Positions 1-6,923 of a DNA stretch of 9,545 nucleotides are shown piece after piece. A program made the translations under genes and the position numbers. The DNA lies in assembly GCA_003164305.1 (NCBI GenBank), contig PLSZ01000246.1, positions 8,387 to 17,931 on the forward strand. The letters are read 5' to 3'. The first letter of the stretch is position 1; each line of letters opens with the position of its first letter. The DNA comes from Acetobacteraceae bacterium. Its GTDB lineage: Bacteria; Pseudomonadota; Alphaproteobacteria; Acetobacterales; Acetobacteraceae. Below the pieces are notes generated by a model that worked only from the letters and a program-made list of their open reading frames with translations, searched no databases and was not told the origin of the DNA.

Positions 1-785
1 CGCCCGCTCTCCAACGCCACGCGCTTCAATCGTTCCAGGAAAATCCGCTGCGATGGACCGCTGGAAACATCAGGCCCCACCTGAAAAATTCCCGCGTCCA
101 GTTCCGCCATCGCGCCCACCAGCGCGTCGATCTCACTCCAGTCCGCGATCCGGCTGGCCACCGGCGTATCGTCCGGCGTCACATGCGTTCCCGCGCGAGA
201 GCTGGAGAATCCCATCGCCCCGGCGCGAATCGCGTCCTTCACGGCCGCGACCATGCGCGCGACATCGTCCTCCGTCGCCTTTTCCGACAGCGCCCGTTTC
301 CCCATCACGTACATCCGCAACGCCGAGTGCCCGATATACGCCCCATAATTCAACGCTTTCGGTAACCTCTCGACCGTGGCGAGGTATTCTGGGAACGTCT
401 CCCACGTCCAATCGATCCCGGCGAGCATGGCTTCCAACGGAATGTCCTCGACCGCGGTTAAACACCGGGCGAACCATTCGCGCGCATCGGGTCGGCAGGG
501 CGCCAACGCGAACCCGCAATTCCCCATGATCACCGTCGTCACGCCGTGCCAGCAGGAGCACGTGCCGGAACGATCCCAGTTCACCTGCGCGTCCATGTGC
601 GTGTGGCCGTCGATGAATCCCGGCGCCACGATCAGCCCATCAGCATTGATCGTTCGTTGCGCTTGCGCCCGGATCCGGCCGATCTCCACGATCCGCCCAT
701 CCGCCACCCCGACATCGGCGCGATACCGTCCCATGCCGGAACCATCGACGATGGTGCCGTTCCAGATAATGAGGTCCAGGGTCAT
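1..785 (-). CDS. N-acyl-D-amino-acid deacylase (D-aminoacylase), amidohydrolase family, C-terminus beyond window
   Basis: Seen: reading leftward from an ATG at 785, the frame stays open to the window edge (261 residues). It opens with an amidohydrolase beta-sandwich strand (LIIWNGTIVDGSG, residues 5-17), followed by PGFIDGHTHMD (55-65) with the HxH metal pair H61/H63. GNCGF (88-92) carries the cysteine typical of D-aminoacylases. VEDIPLEAM, WTWETFPEYL and IGHSALRMYVMG (151-162) follow, then GFSSSRAGTH (192-201). Family knowledge: these zinc enzymes hydrolyse N-acyl-D-amino acids to the free D-amino acid and a carboxylate; they usually run near 480-570 residues, so about half is present. The start is supported by GGGAGGA seven bases upstream. 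The true substrate is uncertain, because family members annotated this way also act on other amides. It is transcribed away from the interrupted gene to its right. Confidence 0.93.
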   Translation of the reverse strand, partial: MTLDLIIWNGTIVDGSGMGRYRADVGVADGRIVEIGRIRAQAQRTINADGLIVAPGFIDGHTHMDAQVNWDRSGTCSCWHGVTTVIMGNCGFALAPCRPDAREWFARCLTAVEDIPLEAMLAGIDWTWETFPEYLATVERLPKALNYGAYIGHSALRMYVMGKRALSEKATEDDVARMVAAVKDAIRAGAMGFSSSRAGTHVTPDDTPVASRIADWSEIDALVGAMAELDAGIFQVGPDVSSGPSQRIFLERLKRVALESG

Positions 786-1013
786 GGCCGATCCTCCCGT
801 GTTGTTGGTCTGATAAGCACGTTACCAGCAGCCCAGACCTTCGTCACCTGGGCCGCGAAGACTGGTTACGGTACCAATATGATATTCATCGGCCCATGAT
901 GTGGACCTTCACCGGTGTTTCGCGCGGCGTTCGGTTCAATGCGGCGTTGCCTGTTGGTGAGTCCAACCATCCTTCCGCTGCGGTCGCCGAAATAGCTTGC
1001 TTAAGGCAACCCC
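786..1013. other. Divergent intergenic region with a small AT-rich palindrome
   Basis: This 228-base gap lies between the divergently oriented D-aminoacylase gene and the interrupted gene. I see no convincing gene in it. One AT-rich island stands out from G/C-rich surroundings: AATAT-G-ATATT at 876-886, a perfect short inverted repeat. It includes a -10-like hexamer on either strand (TATGAT on plus, TATCAT on minus), but no good -35 box stands at normal spacing on either side. It may be part of the promoter or an operator for the minus-strand gene, whose start is about 90 bases away. That is inference. Confidence 0.3.
792..798 (-). promoter_or_regulatory. Shine-Dalgarno site of the D-aminoacylase gene
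   Basis: Read on the minus strand the bases are GGGAGGA, six bases (786-791) before the ATG at 785. This strong ribosome binding site fixes the start; no better in-frame upstream start with a comparable site was seen. Confidence 0.75.
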
Positions 1014-2363
1014 ATGCCCATCTGCTTTATCGCGACATCATTCGGCATCCGGAAAACCTCGATGAGCATCGGCGCCGATATCCTGAGCAGCGAGCCGGTG
1101 GATCAGCTTTGCCGCATGTTCGCCAACGAATTCACCCGCGAGTCCGCCGGCCACTCGTCTGTCCCGTCGATGCTCAACGCGCTGGGGGCATGCGCCGGAT
1201 TCGCCGCGTAAATCGCCGTCTGGCGTGAACTGATCCTCCCGGCCAACCAGAACCCCGGCGATTTTCTTGTCTATACCACTACGACGTCGGGGGAAACGTT
1301 CTTTCTGGGCGAAGCGATCAATCAGTTTCTCTTCGCATCGCAACCCGACCGAATGTCGTTTCTGACACTGGCGGCGGCGACCTTGTCGAACGCCACCGAA
1401 CTTCCGGACATTCCGGAACTGGCGCGTCACGTCGTGGACTCCATTGGCAAGCAGACGTTTGGGCATCCTCGTGTGCCAGGTTCTGTTGCCCTTCCGGAAC
1501 TTCCTCGCGCCGCGCTCTCCAGGACGTGGGGCGAGGTCGCGCAAATCCTCTCGCGGTGCCGGGCCGCGGAATGGCCGGCTTTACTGGGCGCGGCAGCCTA
1601 TAACCTCGTCAGCGCCAATCGGCGAACCGTCCCACCGCCAGTCGCGCTCAAAGTCCTTCTGGAAGCGGCGGTCCCGATGTCGAGGCTCGATCCGGCGACG
1701 GTCGAGCAGTCCGGCATTCCAGCCCCGCTTCTCACCGGATGGAACATGCGGGCGTTTCGCGCGGAGGGCCAACCCGTCATCCTGGCCCGGGTCCGCGACG
1801 TGATGCCGATGCGGCCCGAGCGGATATCCGGGAAGCAGCCTGTCCTGACACAGCCGAAAATTGCTTTCCTGATCATGGCCGGCCCAGGTTGGGATGTGAT
1901 GATCGGGAAGGATAGTGACGAAATCGGCGGCCTGTTTCATGGCCGGGTCCAGGTCACGACGCTTGTGCCGGACTGCGACATTTTGTTCGTTTACTGTACC
2001 GTTGAGCGGTCGGGCAAGATCGCCGGACAGCAACTTTCGTTGCGTGAGCTGATTGGGCGAACCGGTGCCACCGTGGTCGTCGTCGCCTTGGAGGTCCGGC
2101 GGGAAATCCTCGAAAGTCCTGAATTCCGCGCGGAGGTCCTCAGGCCATGCAACCCCGCGGTCAATCTGGTCATTACCAACAACCGGAACGGCGAGGCGTT
2201 CGGTCGCTTTTTCCGGTCGCTGTTTCAACTCATGTGGACCGGGGTGACGATGCCAAGGGCCTGGGTGACGCTCGCGCCCCAGGCACCACAACAGCCTCCG
2301 GATATTCCCGGCACGATCTGTCTCATGGGAGCCGGCCAGGTGATGTTCGGGCGGAATCCATGA
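1014..2363 (+). pseudogene. Unknown-function gene interrupted by an in-frame TAA at 1209-1211
   Basis: Seen: from ATG 1014 (alternative ATG 1062) the frame runs 65 codons, ending GACAGFAA, then TAA at 1209-1211. The same frame continues without another stop to TGA 2361-2363 (383 codons). The 47 codons between the TAA and the next ATG (1353) look coding: they translate to ordinary protein (IAVWRELILP, NPGDFLVYT, FFLGEAINQFLF) with high-GC third positions. There is no ribosome binding site before 1353. The simplest reading is one ancestral protein of about 449 residues broken by a point nonsense change, possibly CAA to TAA. I do not recognise the family. The second half alternates hydrophobic strands and helices (KIAFLIMAGPG, DILFVYCT, ATVVVVALE, NLVITNN, TICLMGAGQVMFG), suggesting an alpha/beta domain. 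No signal peptide or membrane segment was seen. Alternatives are a sequencing error, recoding, or expression of the downstream part alone. Confidence 0.65.
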
Positions 2364-2479
2364 CTGAAACCGCGGCACAGGCATTTGCCGCCTGACGCCG
2401 TGGCGCGCGCCAGGTTGCGGTCCTACCTGCGTGGGGCTCATAGTTCGTCGGATCGGAGCCCAACCGGGGAGGATGGCCC
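2364..2479. other. Gap before the first dioxygenase gene, with a small hairpin
   Basis: This 116-base spacer holds a perfect 6-bp stem, GCGGCA at 2372-2377 with TGCCGC at 2386-2391 (8-base loop), just after the stop of the interrupted gene. There is no T-run after it, so a terminator role is only possible. A GGGGAGGA ribosome binding site closes the gap. No recognisable promoter boxes were seen. Confidence 0.3.
2466..2473 (+). promoter_or_regulatory. Shine-Dalgarno site of the first TauD/TfdA gene
   Basis: GGGGAGGA stands six bases before the ATG at 2480, strongly supporting that start for the dioxygenase. Confidence 0.75.
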
Positions 2480-3322
2480 ATGACCAACACACGGCGACTG
2501 CGCCCTCTTGGAGAGACATTGGGGACTGAAGCTCTGGGCATCGACCTGTCGCGCCCTCTTGACGACGCGACGTTCGCCTGGATCGCGCGCGCCTTCGCCG
2601 AGCATCCCGTGCTGGTGTTCCGGGAGCAGAACCTCGGCGCACGGGAACTCGCCGCCTTTGGTGGCCATTTCGGCAAACCCCGCAAGCACGCGCTGGTGAA
2701 ATATCGCCACGCCGAGCATCCCGACGTCTCCTGGCTCACCAACGTGGATGAGAACGGAAAAGTCGATTGGTACGGCGTCAAACGCGCCACCGATTGGCAC
2801 ACCGACTCGACTTACGAAGACAACCTGCCGCTGCTCGCCATCCTGCACGCGAAGGAGGTCCCGTCGGAAAAAGGCGGCACGCTGTTTACCGACATGAGCG
2901 CCGCTTACGCGACGTTGCCGCCCGAGAGGCGACAACAGATCGCCGGCCTGACCGGTCTGCACCTGCGCCATTCCGGGCCCGCCGGAGAGCGGCTTTATGG
3001 CGGCGACAACGGTATGACAGAGAAACAATATCAAGTGGTTTCGTGGCCCGCCGTTCTGCCGCACCCGGTGACCGGCCGCCCGATCTTGTTCGTCAATCCG
3101 ATGCACACGCTTGGCTTCGCCGGCATGACGAAGCAGGAATCCTGGCCCCTGATCGAGGAACTCACCGCGCACGCCACACAGGATCGCTTCGTTTATTACC
3201 ATCATTGGCGCCCCGGCGATGTCCTGATGTGGGACGAGCGCGCGACGATGCACCGCGGCGCCGGCGATTACAGCCCCGAACAGCGCCGCGTCATGCTGCG
3301 CACCATTGTCTATACGAACTGA
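2480..3322 (+). CDS. TauD/TfdA-family Fe(II)/2-oxoglutarate-dependent dioxygenase (first copy)
   Basis: The 280-residue length is normal for the family. Seen: the N-terminal element TEALGIDLSRPL (16-27), VLVFREQ (44-50), HFGKPRKH (63-70), then the iron-binding HxD in WHTDSTY (H107, D109), GGTLFTD (132-138) with the 2-oxoglutarate-contacting Thr134, and the distal ligand H258 in TMHRG. R270 and R274 in RRVMLR match the TauD arginines that bind 2-oxoglutarate and the substrate acid group; H70 matches TauD His70. Family knowledge: these cytosolic enzymes couple decarboxylation of 2-oxoglutarate with O2 to substrate hydroxylation, often releasing sulfite, a phenol or an amine. The substrate (taurine, another sulfonate, an aryloxyalkanoate or something else) cannot be told from sequence. 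The next gene starts 6 bases after the stop, so the two are probably cotranscribed. Confidence 0.93.
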   Translation: MTNTRRLRPLGETLGTEALGIDLSRPLDDATFAWIARAFAEHPVLVFREQNLGARELAAFGGHFGKPRKHALVKYRHAEHPDVSWLTNVDENGKVDWYGVKRATDWHTDSTYEDNLPLLAILHAKEVPSEKGGTLFTDMSAAYATLPPERRQQIAGLTGLHLRHSGPAGERLYGGDNGMTEKQYQVVSWPAVLPHPVTGRPILFVNPMHTLGFAGMTKQESWPLIEELTAHATQDRFVYYHHWRPGDVLMWDERATMHRGAGDYSPEQRRVMLRTIVYTN

Positions 3323-3328
3323 ATCCCA

Positions 3329-4852
3329 GTGACCGCCTTGGCCGCTGAGGCGCGTCTCGACGTCACCATGGCGCGCGCGTGCGCTGGAGATACCGCCGGC
3401 GCCAGAACGATCGCTGAAGCCGAGAGGCAACGCTTTCCTGACGACCCCGGCGTGCTGCGCAAAGCCGGCCTGATCCTACGCCAATGCGGCGATCCGGCCG
3501 CCGCGCTGCCCTTGTTCCGCCGCGCCCTGGCGATCCAGCAAACCGAAATCGCCGACCTGCACGCGACGCTGGAGCAAACCGCCGAAGCACTGCGCCGCTA
3601 CGATAATGCCATCGAAACGTATCCCGATCTCGCCGTCCCATACCTCGCCGCCGCGAACCTGTTATGCAAGACGAACCGGTACTGGGATGGACTGCTGCTG
3701 CTGGAGGCGCTTTACGAACGCCAGCCCAATCACGTCGAAGCCAACACGCTGCGCACGGAATTCCTGCGTTTCCACATCATGCATCCGGAGGTTCCGCGAA
3801 ACTTCGACCCATCGCCGGCGGACGATGGGACGCGGCATTTCCGGCACCTGCGCGCGCTGACCGAAATTGGTGACTTTCGTGGTGTCCTCGCGCATGCCGC
3901 CGGCTTAAATCCGGGCGCCGGCTCCGATCTCGCGTTTCATGCCGCGGTGTTCGCCGGTCACGCGAAGCTCGCGCTCGACGCCGAGACCCCGCGCGCCGTG
4001 GCCAAAGCCGCCGCGATGGAGCGCTCCCCCGCCTGGCTCGATCCGGACCGCCTGACCGCCCGCCTGCGCGACGCGATCCGCGACCGGGCGCCGTTGTCGA
4101 TGATCCGCCTCGGCGACGGAGAAGCCCGCTTCCTCGCGCTCAGCGATCCATGGACCGCGCAACGGATCACCCAGCATGAGGCGACCTGCATCGTCAGCGT
4201 GATCTGGCGCAACTGGTTCGGCGAACCGCTCGACCCCGCGACGGATTTAACCGCGCTTTCGCGACAATTCACCGAGGCGATGGCCGGCGCCGACATCATC
4301 GGCGTGTCAACCGCGCCGCGTTATGAAAAGGACATTTTCCATCGCGGCTATCTCGCGCTGCTGGAACGCGCCATCGACAGCGTCATCGCGACCCATCCGA
4401 CCGTATCGCTGACACATGCTTTCGCCAACATCCTGCTGCATCGCCACACGCCGTTTTACCAGGACCTGTTGTCCGGCCTGGATTTTCTTGGCGTCATCGG
4501 ACCACACGCGGGCCTCGCCGCGCGACTCGCCGCGCACCACGGCATCGCCGGCACGCGCGAATATCTTGTTCCTGGCGAGGCCCGCCTGCCCAATGCGGCG
4601 AGAACGCCGACCGCGGTCCCGCATTATCCGGATCGCTTCCGGCAATTGATGGCGGAACTCACCGTGCCGCGTCCGGGCGCGGTATTTCTCGTGGCCGCCG
4701 GCCTGCTGGGGAAGATTTACTGTCACCGCGTTCGCGAACTTGGCGGAATTGCCATTGATGTCGGCTCGATCGTCGATGCCTGGATGGGCTTCAGCACGCG
4801 GCCCGGCCTTTACAACGACCCGGCCGCCTGGACGCTGCCGGATCCGGCGTGA
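3329..4852 (+). CDS. TPR-like N-terminus fused to a GT-D-fold (DUF1792-like) glycosyltransferase domain
   Basis: Seen: 507 residues from GTG 3329. Residues about 15-150 form helical pairs with TPR-like spacing (GDTAGARTIAEAERQRFPDD; GDPAAALPLFRRALAI; NRYWDGLLLLEALYERQPN). After a linker, residues about 240-490 carry the GT-D hallmark IRLGDGE (259-265), an ADIIGVS strand (321-327), and near the end LVAAGLLGKIYCHRV (454-468) and AIDVGSIVDAWMG (475-487). Family knowledge: the GT-D fold was defined on DUF1792 glycosyltransferases, where the DGE acids help bind metal and sugar nucleotide. Donor and acceptor here are unknown. There is no signal peptide, so it is probably cytosolic. The GTG has no clear ribosome binding site and lies 6 bases after the dioxygenase stop, which suggests translational coupling; ATG 3368 is an alternative start that would spare the domains. 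Its link with oxygenases is unexplained. Confidence 0.78.
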   Translation: MTALAAEARLDVTMARACAGDTAGARTIAEAERQRFPDDPGVLRKAGLILRQCGDPAAALPLFRRALAIQQTEIADLHATLEQTAEALRRYDNAIETYPDLAVPYLAAANLLCKTNRYWDGLLLLEALYERQPNHVEANTLRTEFLRFHIMHPEVPRNFDPSPADDGTRHFRHLRALTEIGDFRGVLAHAAGLNPGAGSDLAFHAAVFAGHAKLALDAETPRAVAKAAAMERSPAWLDPDRLTARLRDAIRDRAPLSMIRLGDGEARFLALSDPWTAQRITQHEATCIVSVIWRNWFGEPLDPATDLTALSRQFTEAMAGADIIGVSTAPRYEKDIFHRGYLALLERAIDSVIATHPTVSLTHAFANILLHRHTPFYQDLLSGLDFLGVIGPHAGLAARLAAHHGIAGTREYLVPGEARLPNAARTPTAVPHYPDRFRQLMAELTVPRPGAVFLVAAGLLGKIYCHRVRELGGIAIDVGSIVDAWMGFSTRPGLYNDPAAWTLPDPA

Positions 4853-5003
4853 CCGGCGCGGGAACTTAACCAGCGCGCGATGGTTATCGCTACGGTTTTG
4901 TGACACCCTGCGGCGAAGGAAACTGGCCGATGGGGGCCGGGGTGAAACCCCGGCGCCGTCGCCGAACCCGCGGCTACGCGCTATCGTGCCGATGGAGGTT
5001 GGC
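4853..5003. other. Structured gap upstream of the second dioxygenase gene
   Basis: This 151-base gap contains a perfect 7-bp hairpin, GCCGGGG (4936-4942) with CCCCGGC (4948-4954) and loop TGAAA. A possible outer 6-bp stem flanks it, CGGCGA (4911-4916) with TCGCCG (4959-4964). It has no T-run, so it is not a typical intrinsic terminator. The sequence CCGGGG-loop-CCCCGGCGC resembles the hairpin at 7768-7784, so this may be a degenerate copy of the same dispersed element. It could also act as an mRNA-stabilising structure between cistrons. Confidence 0.45.
4994..4998 (+). promoter_or_regulatory. Shine-Dalgarno site that decides the start of the second TauD/TfdA gene
   Basis: GGAGG sits five bases before ATG 5004. 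The open frame extends back to 4740, inside the preceding gene, and holds another ATG at 4992, but only 5004 has this site and begins where family homology (MQLEISRVGG) starts. Confidence 0.7.
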
Positions 5004-5828
5004 ATGCAACTTGAAATCAGCCGCGTTGGCGGTGTTATTGGCGCGGAAATTCATGGCGTGAATCTGGCCGAAAATTTGCCGGAGCAAACCGTCGCGGCGA
5101 TCCGTCAGGCGCTGCTGGACCATCTGGCGGTGTTCTTTCGCGATCAGAACCTGACACCGGCACAATACCGCGACTTCGCCGCCCGGATCGGCCGGCCAAT
5201 CGAGTATCCGTTCGTGCCCGGCATCGAGGGATTTCCGGAAATCACCCCGGTATTGAAACGACCCGATCAGGCGATCAATTTCGGCGGCGTCTGGCACTCG
5301 GACACGACATATCTGGCAGAGCCGCCGATGGCCACGCTGTTGCTGGCGCGGGAATTGCCGGCGTTCGGCGGCGATACCGAGTTCGCCAATCAATATATCG
5401 CTTATGAGACGTTGTCGGATGGCATGCAATCGTTGCTGGCGGGATTGCGCGGCGTGGCGCGCTCCGACAAAGCCGAGGCGAGCCGAACGCGGGAGGATCG
5501 CGGCAAGAAACCCGGCACGGGCGGGGAGTTGCTGACCGCGGAACATCCCGTGGTGCGCACGCATCCGGAGACCGGGCGAAAGGCGCTGTATGTGAACATC
5601 GCGCACACCGCGCGTTTCGCGGGCATGACGGAGGAAGAGAGTCTGCCTCTGCTGCGGTTCCTTTGGCGGCATCAGACGCGGCCCGAGTTCACGTGCCGGT
5701 TCGCGTGGACGCCGGGAGCGTTGGCGTTGTGGGATAACCGTTGCGCGCAGCATCAGGCGATCAACGACTATCAGGGGCAGAAGCGGTTGATGCACCGGAT
5801 CACGCTGGCGGGGGATGTGCCGAGATAA
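5004..5828 (+). CDS. TauD/TfdA-family Fe(II)/2-oxoglutarate-dependent dioxygenase (second copy)
   Basis: A 274-residue protein. Seen: VGGVIGAEIHGVNL at the N-terminus (8-21), LAVFFRDQ (41-48), the HxD ligand pair in VWHSDTTY (H98, D100), FGGDTEFAN (121-129) with Thr125, YVNIAHTARFAGM (196-208), the distal iron ligand H250 in CAQHQAIND, and R261/R265 in KRLMHR, spaced from H250 nearly as in TauD. Every catalytic position is present, so it should be active. Family knowledge: hydroxylation driven by 2-oxoglutarate and O2 in the cytosol. The N-terminal and C-terminal motifs are close to taurine and alpha-ketoglutarate-dependent sulfonate/2,4-D dioxygenases, but the substrate is not determined. 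It differs widely from the copy at 2480-3322, so the two are not a recent duplication. It is probably the last gene of a plus-strand cluster; a hairpin starts in its stop codon. Confidence 0.93.
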   Translation: MQLEISRVGGVIGAEIHGVNLAENLPEQTVAAIRQALLDHLAVFFRDQNLTPAQYRDFAARIGRPIEYPFVPGIEGFPEITPVLKRPDQAINFGGVWHSDTTYLAEPPMATLLLARELPAFGGDTEFANQYIAYETLSDGMQSLLAGLRGVARSDKAEASRTREDRGKKPGTGGELLTAEHPVVRTHPETGRKALYVNIAHTARFAGMTEEESLPLLRFLWRHQTRPEFTCRFAWTPGALALWDNRCAQHQAINDYQGQKRLMHRITLAGDVPR

Positions 5829-5855
5829 CCCGGGTGGTGCGGCTCCGCCTGGGTT
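5827..5855 (+). terminator. Hairpin overlapping the stop codon of the second dioxygenase gene
   Basis: The segments 5827-5837 and 5845-5855 pair over 11 positions with two G-T wobbles, around a 7-base loop. The stem starts in the TAA stop (5826-5828). No long T-run follows, only GGTTCG and later GTTT, so it fits a weak intrinsic terminator or a 3'-end protecting structure. Confidence 0.4.
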
Positions 5856-5886
5856 CGTGCGTTTGGTGAGGCCGGAAAGGGCGCCT

Positions 5887-5921
5887 CGCGGAGATCGCGG
5901 AGTAACGGAGGGCGCGGAGAA
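5887..5921. repeat. Short tandem repeat of a CGCGGAG-type unit
   Basis: Four imperfect units of about 9 bases lie in a row: CGCGGAGAT (5887-5895), CGCGGAGTA (5896-5904), ACGGAGGG (5905-5912) and CGCGGAGAA (5913-5921). They sit in the non-coding gap between two convergent genes. Confidence 0.55.
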
Positions 5922-5956
5922 GGAAGGGTGGCGCTTCGCGCAGGCGCTCACCTTCC
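5922..5956. terminator. Hairpin between convergent genes, possible terminator for the LLM oxidoreductase operon
   Basis: GGAAGG-TG-GCGC (5922-5934) pairs with GCGC-CA-CCTTCC (5944-5956), about 12 base pairs with single-base bulges. It lies four bases past the stop codon of the minus-strand oxidoreductase gene. There is no clear T-run on either strand. Confidence 0.35.
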
Positions 5957-5959
5957 CCG

Positions 5960-6919
5960 TTATTCCGCCGCGATCTTCTTCGCCGGCTTCGGCCACCGCG
6001 CGGCAACGACCGGCAACACGTCCTCGATCAGACGTTTCGTTTGCACATACATATCCTCGTCGCCGCGCGCGGCGGGACGAAGAATGAACTTGCAAGCGCC
6101 TACCTCGACATAATCGGTGATCCGGGCGGCGATCAGCGCCGCGTCTCCCATCGCGAAGTGATCGCTCGCGTCGCGGCCGGTGCGGGCTTTGTAATCCTCC
6201 ATCACCTTCGCGACACCCGGATCGTCGGGACCGCCGAAGCGGTAGGCCAGCGCGGCACCGTAATGATCTTCGTCGATGTGCCGGCCCGCGGCGAGCACCG
6301 CCGCTTTGATATCGGCGATCACCTGACCCACCGTCTCCGGCGTTTCCGCGCCCGCCTGCCAACCGGTGCCATATTTCGCCGTGCGCCGCACCGCCGCATC
6401 GGACGAGCCGCCGATCCACATCGGCAAATCCGGCTGCACCGGTAACGGAGAAATCGACGCGCCGGTCAATTTGAAATGCCGTCCGTCATAATCCAGTTTT
6501 TCTCCGCTCCAGAGCCGGTGAATGATCTCCAACGCCTCATCGGTCACGCGGCCGCGAGTCTTCGGGTCGAGATGCATTGCCGTCCATTCCGGCCCGCGCG
6601 GACTGCCGATGCCGAACCCTGGCAATAAACGTCCTTGCGACAACACATCGATCGTGGCGCATTGTTTCGCCAGCAGCACAGGATCTCGCATCGCCACGGA
6701 CACGACATTGACGCCGAACTTGATCCGCCGCGTGCGGCCCGCGATCGCCGCCAATGCTGTCATGCACTCGAGGATCGGCGTCTTGCTGATCATCCGATCC
6801 GTTTGCCAGATCGAATCGACGCCGCCCTGCTCACACAAATCCACCCAACGCCAGAAGCCGTCCGTGGTGTCGAACGGATATTCCATGATGCCAATGCCCA
6901 GTGCGATGGTGCGTGCCAT
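5960..6919 (-). CDS. LLM-class flavin-dependent oxidoreductase (luciferase-like monooxygenase family)
   Basis: A 319-residue protein, the usual size. Seen: it begins MARTIALGIGIMEYPF, followed by GGVDSIWQTDRM (32-43), the strand RRIKFGVNVVSV (64-75) with MRDPVLLAKQCATID (77-91), the family signature SQGRLLPGFGIGSPRG (94-109), RVTDEALEIIHRLWSG (124-139), and PMWIGGSSDAAVRRTAKYG (166-184). Family knowledge: TIM-barrel flavin enzymes using FMN with a reductase, or F420, for monooxygenation or hydride transfer. Cofactor and substrate are not settled by the sequence. The start at 6919 is chosen because homology starts there and GGAGG (6929-6933) lies nine bases upstream, inside the end of the preceding gene. 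The gap to that gene is four bases, so they form an operon and are probably translationally coupled. Confidence 0.9.
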   Translation of the reverse strand: MARTIALGIGIMEYPFDTTDGFWRWVDLCEQGGVDSIWQTDRMISKTPILECMTALAAIAGRTRRIKFGVNVVSVAMRDPVLLAKQCATIDVLSQGRLLPGFGIGSPRGPEWTAMHLDPKTRGRVTDEALEIIHRLWSGEKLDYDGRHFKLTGASISPLPVQPDLPMWIGGSSDAAVRRTAKYGTGWQAGAETPETVGQVIADIKAAVLAAGRHIDEDHYGAALAYRFGGPDDPGVAKVMEDYKARTGRDASDHFAMGDAALIAARITDYVEVGACKFILRPAARGDEDMYVQTKRLIEDVLPVVAARWPKPAKKIAAE

Positions 6920-6923
6920 TGGT

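Noticed and set aside
53..529. A 158-codon plus-strand open frame at the left edge
   Set aside because: It is the opposite strand of the D-aminoacylase gene and is mostly Arg, Pro and Ser.
1581..2642. A 353-codon minus-strand open frame opposite the interrupted gene
   Set aside because: Its composition is that of an antisense shadow (rich in Arg, His, Pro), and it runs into the confident dioxygenase gene.
2438..3430. A 330-codon minus-strand open frame covering the first dioxygenase gene
   Set aside because: It lies fully antisense to a gene with all catalytic motifs; no domain is visible in its translation.
4936..4954. An intrinsic terminator or riboswitch before the second dioxygenase
   Set aside because: The stem is strong, but no T-run follows, and no conserved riboswitch core was recognised.
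4974..6419. A 481-codon open frame on the minus strand spanning the second dioxygenase and the LLM gene
   Set aside because: It is antisense to one confident gene and out of frame with the other, its translation is arginine-rich and low in family-like motifs, and such frames are common in GC-rich DNA.
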